Below are positions 59,386 to 64,000 of a stretch of DNA of 64,000 bases, piece after piece. Below the pieces are notes generated by a model, which saw only the letters and a program-made list of their open reading frames with translations, was not told the origin of the DNA and made no database searches. The stretch lies in the NCBI RefSeq assembly GCF_901000735.1, contig NC_081541.1, forward strand, positions 27,706,813-27,770,812, given 5' to 3'. Origin of the DNA: Corylus avellana (taxonomy: Eukaryota; Streptophyta; Magnoliopsida; Fagales; Betulaceae). Both the position numbers and the translations under genes were made by a program. How positions within the stretch are numbered: position 1 is the first letter of the stretch; the number at the start of each line of letters is the position of its first letter.

Positions 59386-59705
59386 AGAAGTATGAACTCT
59401 TCAGGTTGCTGGGACATGAGGATCTTCAACATTCTGTTATACTAGTTTTTGCAAACAAACAAGACCTCAAGGACGCCATGACCCCAACCGAAATTACAGA
59501 ATGCCTCTCTCCATAGCATCAAGAATCATGATAGGCACATTCAAGCTTGATGTGCCCCCACAGGAGAAGGCTTGTATGATGGTTTAGGTTGGATTGCTCA
59601 GCAGGTTACTGGGAAAGCACCAAGTCGAATAATGGAAGAAATTAGGGAAACACAGAAGAAAGAAATTCATTTATCCCGCTCATTCATGATTGTGAAGGAT
59701 GAGTG
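59386..59705 (+). pseudogene. ARL5-like small GTPase pseudogene (C-terminal half)
   Basis: Reads ELFRLLGHEDLQHSVILVFA, then NKQDLKDAMTPTEITECLS. It contains the G4 motif NKQD of ARF/ARL GTPases. A two-base deletion near 59,515 shifts the frame. The continuation in another frame is HSIKNHDRHIQA, a TGA where Cys is expected, then CAPTGEGLYDGLGWIAQQVT and GKAPS, covering the G5 region. The wording matches plant ARL5-type proteins rather than ARF1. The N-terminal half (P-loop, switches) is absent. No intron interrupts the fragment. Not functional. Confidence 0.82.
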
Positions 59706-60366
59706 ATAAAAGCTATTTTTGTGTATTATCTAAACTGTAGGAGAGCTCCTTCCAAACAGATGTGTAGATTTTTTTTCGGTTTTGATTTGTCCAATTGTAA
59801 TGTTCTGCACAATTTAATCATTTTGCTCAAATGACTATTTTGTTTCAATTCTTTTGGTCTCTTTTGGATAATCTTTCTGAGTGTTCTCATAATTGTAATG
59901 ATCATTTTGATGGGAAAGGTGCTTGTATTTGCTTTTGTAAAAAAATGGAACGTGGAGGAATGGAACAAATTCAAGTGATAAATGTACAAAATTTAAGGAA
60001 AATAAAAAATGAAGCCATAAGAAATCCTAACAGCAAACATCTCATATCTAGGAGGACCATAATTTGTTTAGCTTTGCAAACCATTTAGAGAACCCGCCTT
60101 CTACATAAGCCAAAATTACAAATGCTTTCCTTTATTCCAAAATAAAACTAAACCCATGAATGAAACTAAAAGAAAAACACCCTCAGCTCAAAAATTCAAT
60201 CATTTTTTTATTCAAAGCACCACAAAAAGATCTTTAAATTAAGCCTCTAAATTAATGGGCATCATCAAAATGATTTAAACATTTACGGTTACATGGAAAC
60301 ACAAAATATGAAGCCAACATCAAAGGAATGACTTTGATTATACACAACAAATCAGTTGTTGGCATA
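59706..60366. other. Intergenic DNA
   Basis: AT-rich, no gene recognised. The final 150 bases may be the 3' UTR of the minus-strand VCS-like exons. Confidence 0.4.
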
Positions 60367-60862
60367 TTACATGATCTTGGAATAAATTACATGCATCTGA
60401 CGACAGATACTTGAGAGCTCATCACCAGTAATTGTAGGCAAGTATTGTTGATGGTTGAGAAAGCCATAAACTTCATTGAGGATTGGCCGCACATGCATTG
60501 CAATCATTGGGTCTGTTGGGATTATGGCATTAGCAACATCTATCATCCAACCAATTTTTTGGGATATGTTGTTATTGATACCGTATGTTAGATGCCGCAA
60601 AAGGTAAAGCAATACTATTTGGCTCAATGGAAGAGGATCTATAGATAAGATACACCGTAAATCAACCTAAAAAAAAAAACATTAATAAGAAATGGTTGCA
60701 GCAAGTATACTTCAATAAGTAACATAACATAATGATAAGGCTGCAAACCTGAGAGCATAATGAATATACAATGGACACATCACTTATTTGTAAGGCTGCA
60801 GCGAAAGCTTCGTCATATTTGTGTTGTCTGACTAATTTTGATAACTCATTTGTTGGATCCAC
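60367..60862 (-). CDS. VCS: VARICOSE/EDC4-like decapping scaffold, last two exons
   Basis: Exon A 60,749-60,862 (38 codons, after TGCATTAG): [38 protein letters not shown]. Exon B 60,367-60,666 (99 codons and stop, after TTTTTTTTTAG): [54 protein letters not shown], ending IYSKIM. This is the conserved C-terminal domain of plant VARICOSE, the EDC4-type scaffold that joins DCP1 and DCP2 in P-bodies. Borders are GT-AG, phase 0, without stops. The remaining VCS body (WD40 region, over 1,000 residues) is absent, so this is a gene fragment. It follows the FRS gene on the same strand and could be transcribed from it. Several conserved positions differ from typical VCS (SLCSQ for SWLCSQ-like, YLLRHLTY for LLQQLAC-like), so it has been evolving separately. 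Confidence 0.85.
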
Positions 60863-60943
60863 CTAATGCATACATGAACAAATTTAAATAAATACAAAAT
60901 CATAATTAAACACATGCGAAATCGTCATATTTCAGCAAATCAC

Positions 60944-61036
60944 CTGAGTGTTAATTAACTGGCCATGCTAATCACCAGTTGTAGGAGGCAATGAAGGTTG
61001 GCAAGTGTTGGCATCATCTTGCGTTGCTTTGGAATT
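60944..61036 (-). other. Linking exon between FRS and VCS-like exons, with an in-frame TAG
   Basis: 93 bp, bounded by CTGTAG| and |GTGATT on the minus strand and phase 0 on both sides. It reads NSKATQDDANTCQPSLPPTT, GD, stop (TAG), HGQLINTQ. Joined to the FRS exon ending KKKGQKKK (donor AAG|GTTCAT at 61,117) it gives the FRS C-terminus. Joined onward it runs in frame into VDPTNELSK of the VCS-like exon, apart from that one TAG. Exon calls are inference from consensus sites. Confidence 0.45.
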
Positions 61037-61117
61037 CTACAGTTAATAAATATTTGTGTAAAGTCTACAGTTAAGTAATGATTGATTTTTCAAGTAGAAA
61101 GAAAAAGATTATGAACC

Positions 61118-63080
61118 TTCTTTTTTTGTCCCTTCTTTTTGACATTGTTGCTGCTTGTTGGCTTATTCTCTAATTGGGCTTTGTTGGCTGCTTTCTTTAC
61201 AATAGGCACCATCTTACCTTGTGATTTTTTAGACACTTTTTCTATAGTTGGTACCCTTCTTAGTGACCGTAGTCTCCCTAGACGTTTAACCTTAACAGGG
61301 GAAAACACATTTCCAGACTTTAAGGCATGAAATTTCTCATTTAACATGTCAAGATTTTTCATCACTTCCATGGAATATTCCAAACTTTCTAATGTATGTG
61401 ATGCTAATTCTTCAAATTTCTTGAACATTCTGTCATATCTTTGGGCGCTAGAGCTACTCACAAATGCATCACAACTACTCTTAATCAAAGTATATTTGCG
61501 CTTTATATCCTTCCTCCATCTATCAAGAATATATCTTGGTGGCAACATTGTAACTTTCTTTGTCACTAGAACCGGAATAGAATGCTTGCATAAGATGCCT
61601 CTAAATTCAAACATTGCACAAGTGCACTTCACTTCAAATTCGTCTTCATTGAAGAAAACAATAAATGTTTTGTCGATCATGTGGTTTTCATGAGGTTGAC
61701 AAGTTTCAACCACTTGATAGGTAGAAATTGCACTTTCACTTCTAAGAAGAGAATTGTTACAATGCACATCTGTCGCAAACTGTTCGTGAACTTCTTTGAA
61801 CTTTGCATTTGTGTAAACATTTTGAAATTGCTTCTCTAAAGACAGATTGGTTGCACATGGAATTGTGTGATTAAAACAATCGAAATCAGAACGCGCCTCA
61901 TTCTCAACCATTTTCCTCAAAGCATTATCAAACTGATCAACAAATGCCTTTAGTGTGGTTGGTGAACGCACGTAATCATCAAAAAAGGCATTCATGCTTT
62001 CACTCCGCTGCGTTGTAGTCATTCTCAAACCCCCCCCAAAAAATTTCAACAACCAATGAGTTAAAATTCTTATTTAAACATGGAAAAATTACACTTTAGC
62101 CCCCTAAAGTTTGGGGCGATTTTCAATTCGACCACCAATATTTCAATTTTTGCAATGCACCCCCCCAAACTTGCAAATTTTTTTTAATTCGACCAATGTC
62201 ATCTCAAAATTGCCATATTGCCCCTAATTTTTTTTTTTTTTTTTTTTATAAAAAATTAAAAAAAAATGGGAGGTACAAAAATGGCCAGATGGCCAAAGGG
62301 GTGGCTACAGTCACCCCGAATATATATATATTTTTTAATTTTTTTAATAAAAAATAAAAAAAATAAATTAGGGGCAATATGGAAATTTTGGGATGACATT
62401 GGTCGAATTGAAAAAAATTTGCAAGTTTGGGGGGGTGCATTGCAAAAATTGAAACATTAGAGGTCGAATTGAAAATCGCCACAAACTTTGAAGGGGTAAA
62501 GTGTACTTTTCCCTTTAAACATATTCCAGATCTATCATTAAGATCAAGCCTTCTTTTTGCAGTATCATTAATATTCTTAAAACACCTTAAAAATCTTGCT
62601 TTTCTTGGGCTTACGTGATGGTTATGCTCAAGCACCACTTTACTCAAATACCATGTTCCATCATCCCATAACCTTGCACAAATCCAGGCCTTACACCTAG
62701 TTCTATTAGTTGTTGGTATTGCTTTGGAAGCATTACTTGTGCTGCGTGTTCCTGAGCCATCACGAATGCATGTATGGATCATGTAATTTGGATGACCATC
62801 TGGTGTCTTTTTAATCATTCTTCTTAACACACCAAAACCAACTTGCTTTAGCATACTTCTTACAATATGAGATAACTTTTTCATGTGAACTAAATGTCAT
62901 TGAATTCTGTGGTTCTTCAACTTTGTCATCCCCATCAATCATCTTGGATAATGCAACATTATTTTCGTTATCATCAAACTCTTCCTCCGAATAAAGCACC
63001 AACATGTCTTCTTTATCCGCATCATCATTTGGAATACATGTATACAAAGATTCAATTGTGCCCTCATTGTCTAAGCGTAA
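61118..63080 (-). pseudogene. FAR1-related sequence (FRS) gene, broken
   Basis: Minus-strand order. An acidic N-terminus (MLVLYSEEEFDDNENN), then a FAR1-type DNA-binding domain at 62,520-62,910: MTFSSHEKVISYCKKYAK, a 1-bp frameshift near 62,846, FGVLRRMIKKTPDGHPNY, RCKAWICARLWDDGTWYLSK and HNHHVSPRKARFLRCFKNI. Next comes a MITE (62,082-62,513) inserted in coding sequence. After its target site the text resumes NKNFNSLVVE and then jumps to MTTTQRSESMNAFFDDYV, so the DDE transposase core (roughly 250 residues) is deleted. The C-terminal part has a SWIM zinc finger (CTCAMFEFRGILCKH) and a basic Lys-rich tail. No in-frame ATG is visible before 63,080. FRS proteins are plant transcription factors domesticated from MULE transposases; this copy is not functional as written. 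Confidence 0.88.
62082..62513. mobile_element. MITE family M1 copy 2, inserted in the FRS gene
   Basis: 432 bp. Left end GGAAAAATTACACTTTAGCC, right end reverse complemented GGGAAAAGTACACTTTACCC; the arms continue through TTTTCAATTCGACC. A perfect 9-bp target duplication TTTAAACAT lies at 62,073-62,081 and 62,514-62,522. The interior shares AATGGCCAGATGGCCAAAGG with the copy at 52,429-52,833. A 9-bp duplication indicates Mutator-type mobilisation. Confidence 0.9.
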
Positions 63081-64000
63081 GTTTGAAATGTCAATTTAAG
63101 AGAAGAGAAAGCGGTCCCAATCAATCCTACAAATGTATAATAAAAAATAATAATAATAAATAAAAAATAAAAAATTAGGTCGGAGAGGACTAAAATGCAC
63201 AGTATACTTTATCATTTTGCACCTTTCGATTGGTAAAACATGTGATTAAGTTAATTGCAGCTTTTAATAAACTGCATTGTGCCATTAAACATGAAACAAG
63301 AATTGTGCCATTTAACATGAAACAAGGCTGCTAAAAGCCCCAATCCTATCAACAAACAACATATAGATCAAAGCCAAGTTTTTAAACGCTACCCTTAAGA
63401 GCAAACCAAAGTGTTAGCATGGTTATTTTTCAAACATAAAAATAATTACATTCCTAAAAATCAAAATTACAAAATATCAAATTTGGCAATATTGACACAC
63501 TCTCCCCGTGAAGTTGCTGTGCCAGACCCGGTAGGACTTCCCAGTTCCCCCCACCTCCACTTGTCTTCCACGTTCTAATTTTTGACGACGTCAATTCCAC
63601 CAATATATGATTCAAATAAGAATCTTCCTACACAAACTTAATTGTTATTGGACCAACAGAAACAAGTGTGAAGGCCAATAATACAAAACATAAAGGTATT
63701 TACAAAAATAAAAAATAAAAAATAAAAAATAAAAAAATAAAGGTGAAGAATGGGGGGAAAAAGTTTGAAGTTATGTTCTAATCATGCGAACATAATTTAT
63801 TTTGAGTAATATATGCTCATGGCAAAAAGAATCCTATTGATTTAACTTTGAGGGGAAATAAAAAAGAAAAAAAGGAAAAAAAAGAATCCTATTGTTCAAG
63901 CCAAATTTTTGAACGTGCAGACACATACTCGTTTTGCCACAACAAACAAATCACACATTAACACATCATTATCAATCAGCCGAATTCAATCGAGAATTTC
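63081..64000. other. Right-end DNA without a recognised gene
   Basis: Contains AT-rich tracts ((AATAA)n near 63,140-63,170 and 63,700-63,740) and a less AT-rich stretch at 63,500-63,600. No ORF or element could be assigned. Confidence 0.4.

Overview
The window is nuclear DNA from a dicot plant, probably a woody eudicot; I cannot name the species. The evidence is AT-rich intergenic DNA, GT-AG introns, and plant-specific families: an RBP47-type RNA-binding protein, a DUF1645 protein, F-box pseudogenes, FAR1-related and MuDR transposase genes, TRIM and TR-GAG elements, a plant L1 with an RNase H domain, tRNA-derived SINEs and MITEs. Two 100-N scaffold gaps (33,554-33,653 and 45,251-45,350) cut it into three contigs.

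Region by region. 1-6,759: the last five visible coding exons of an RBP47-like gene; its 4.2-kb intron carries a TRIM and a gag-only LTR retrotransposon with a perfect 5-bp target duplication, and the upstream intron carries a MITE. 6,760-17,300: gene-poor DNA with MITEs, one SINE copy and diverged repeats. 17,321-18,733: an intact single-exon DUF1645 gene with a TATA box. 18,734-31,562: intergenic DNA ending in a large palindrome (arms about 2.6 kb) in which an F-box pseudogene and an unknown two-exon small gene occur in mirror-image copies. 31,707-33,553: the 3' part of an L1 element on the minus strand, cut off by the first gap.

33,654-44,839 repeats 18,186-30,266 at about 99% identity by eye: the DUF1645 3' end, the intergenic DNA and a shortened palindrome. 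Because this contig lies between two gaps and starts mid-gene, it is either a recent segmental duplication or an alternative haplotype contig scaffolded next to its partner. 45,351-50,800: sparse, with a SINE copy that has a clean target duplication and some possible exons of an unrecognised gene.

50,829-63,100 is rich in transposase-derived genes, mostly on the minus strand. There is a small coiled-coil protein gene with a C-terminal hydrophobic segment, two MITEs of one family, a short retroposon, a decayed MuDR-type transposase gene, an ARL5-like pseudogene, and a FAR1-related (FRS) gene. The FRS gene has lost its DDE core, carries a MITE with a 9-bp target duplication in coding sequence, and runs in phase towards two intact terminal exons of a VARICOSE/EDC4-like decapping scaffold gene. 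Only the RBP47, DUF1645 and possibly the coiled-coil genes look like ordinary functional host genes; nothing in the window forms an operon-like or pathway cluster.
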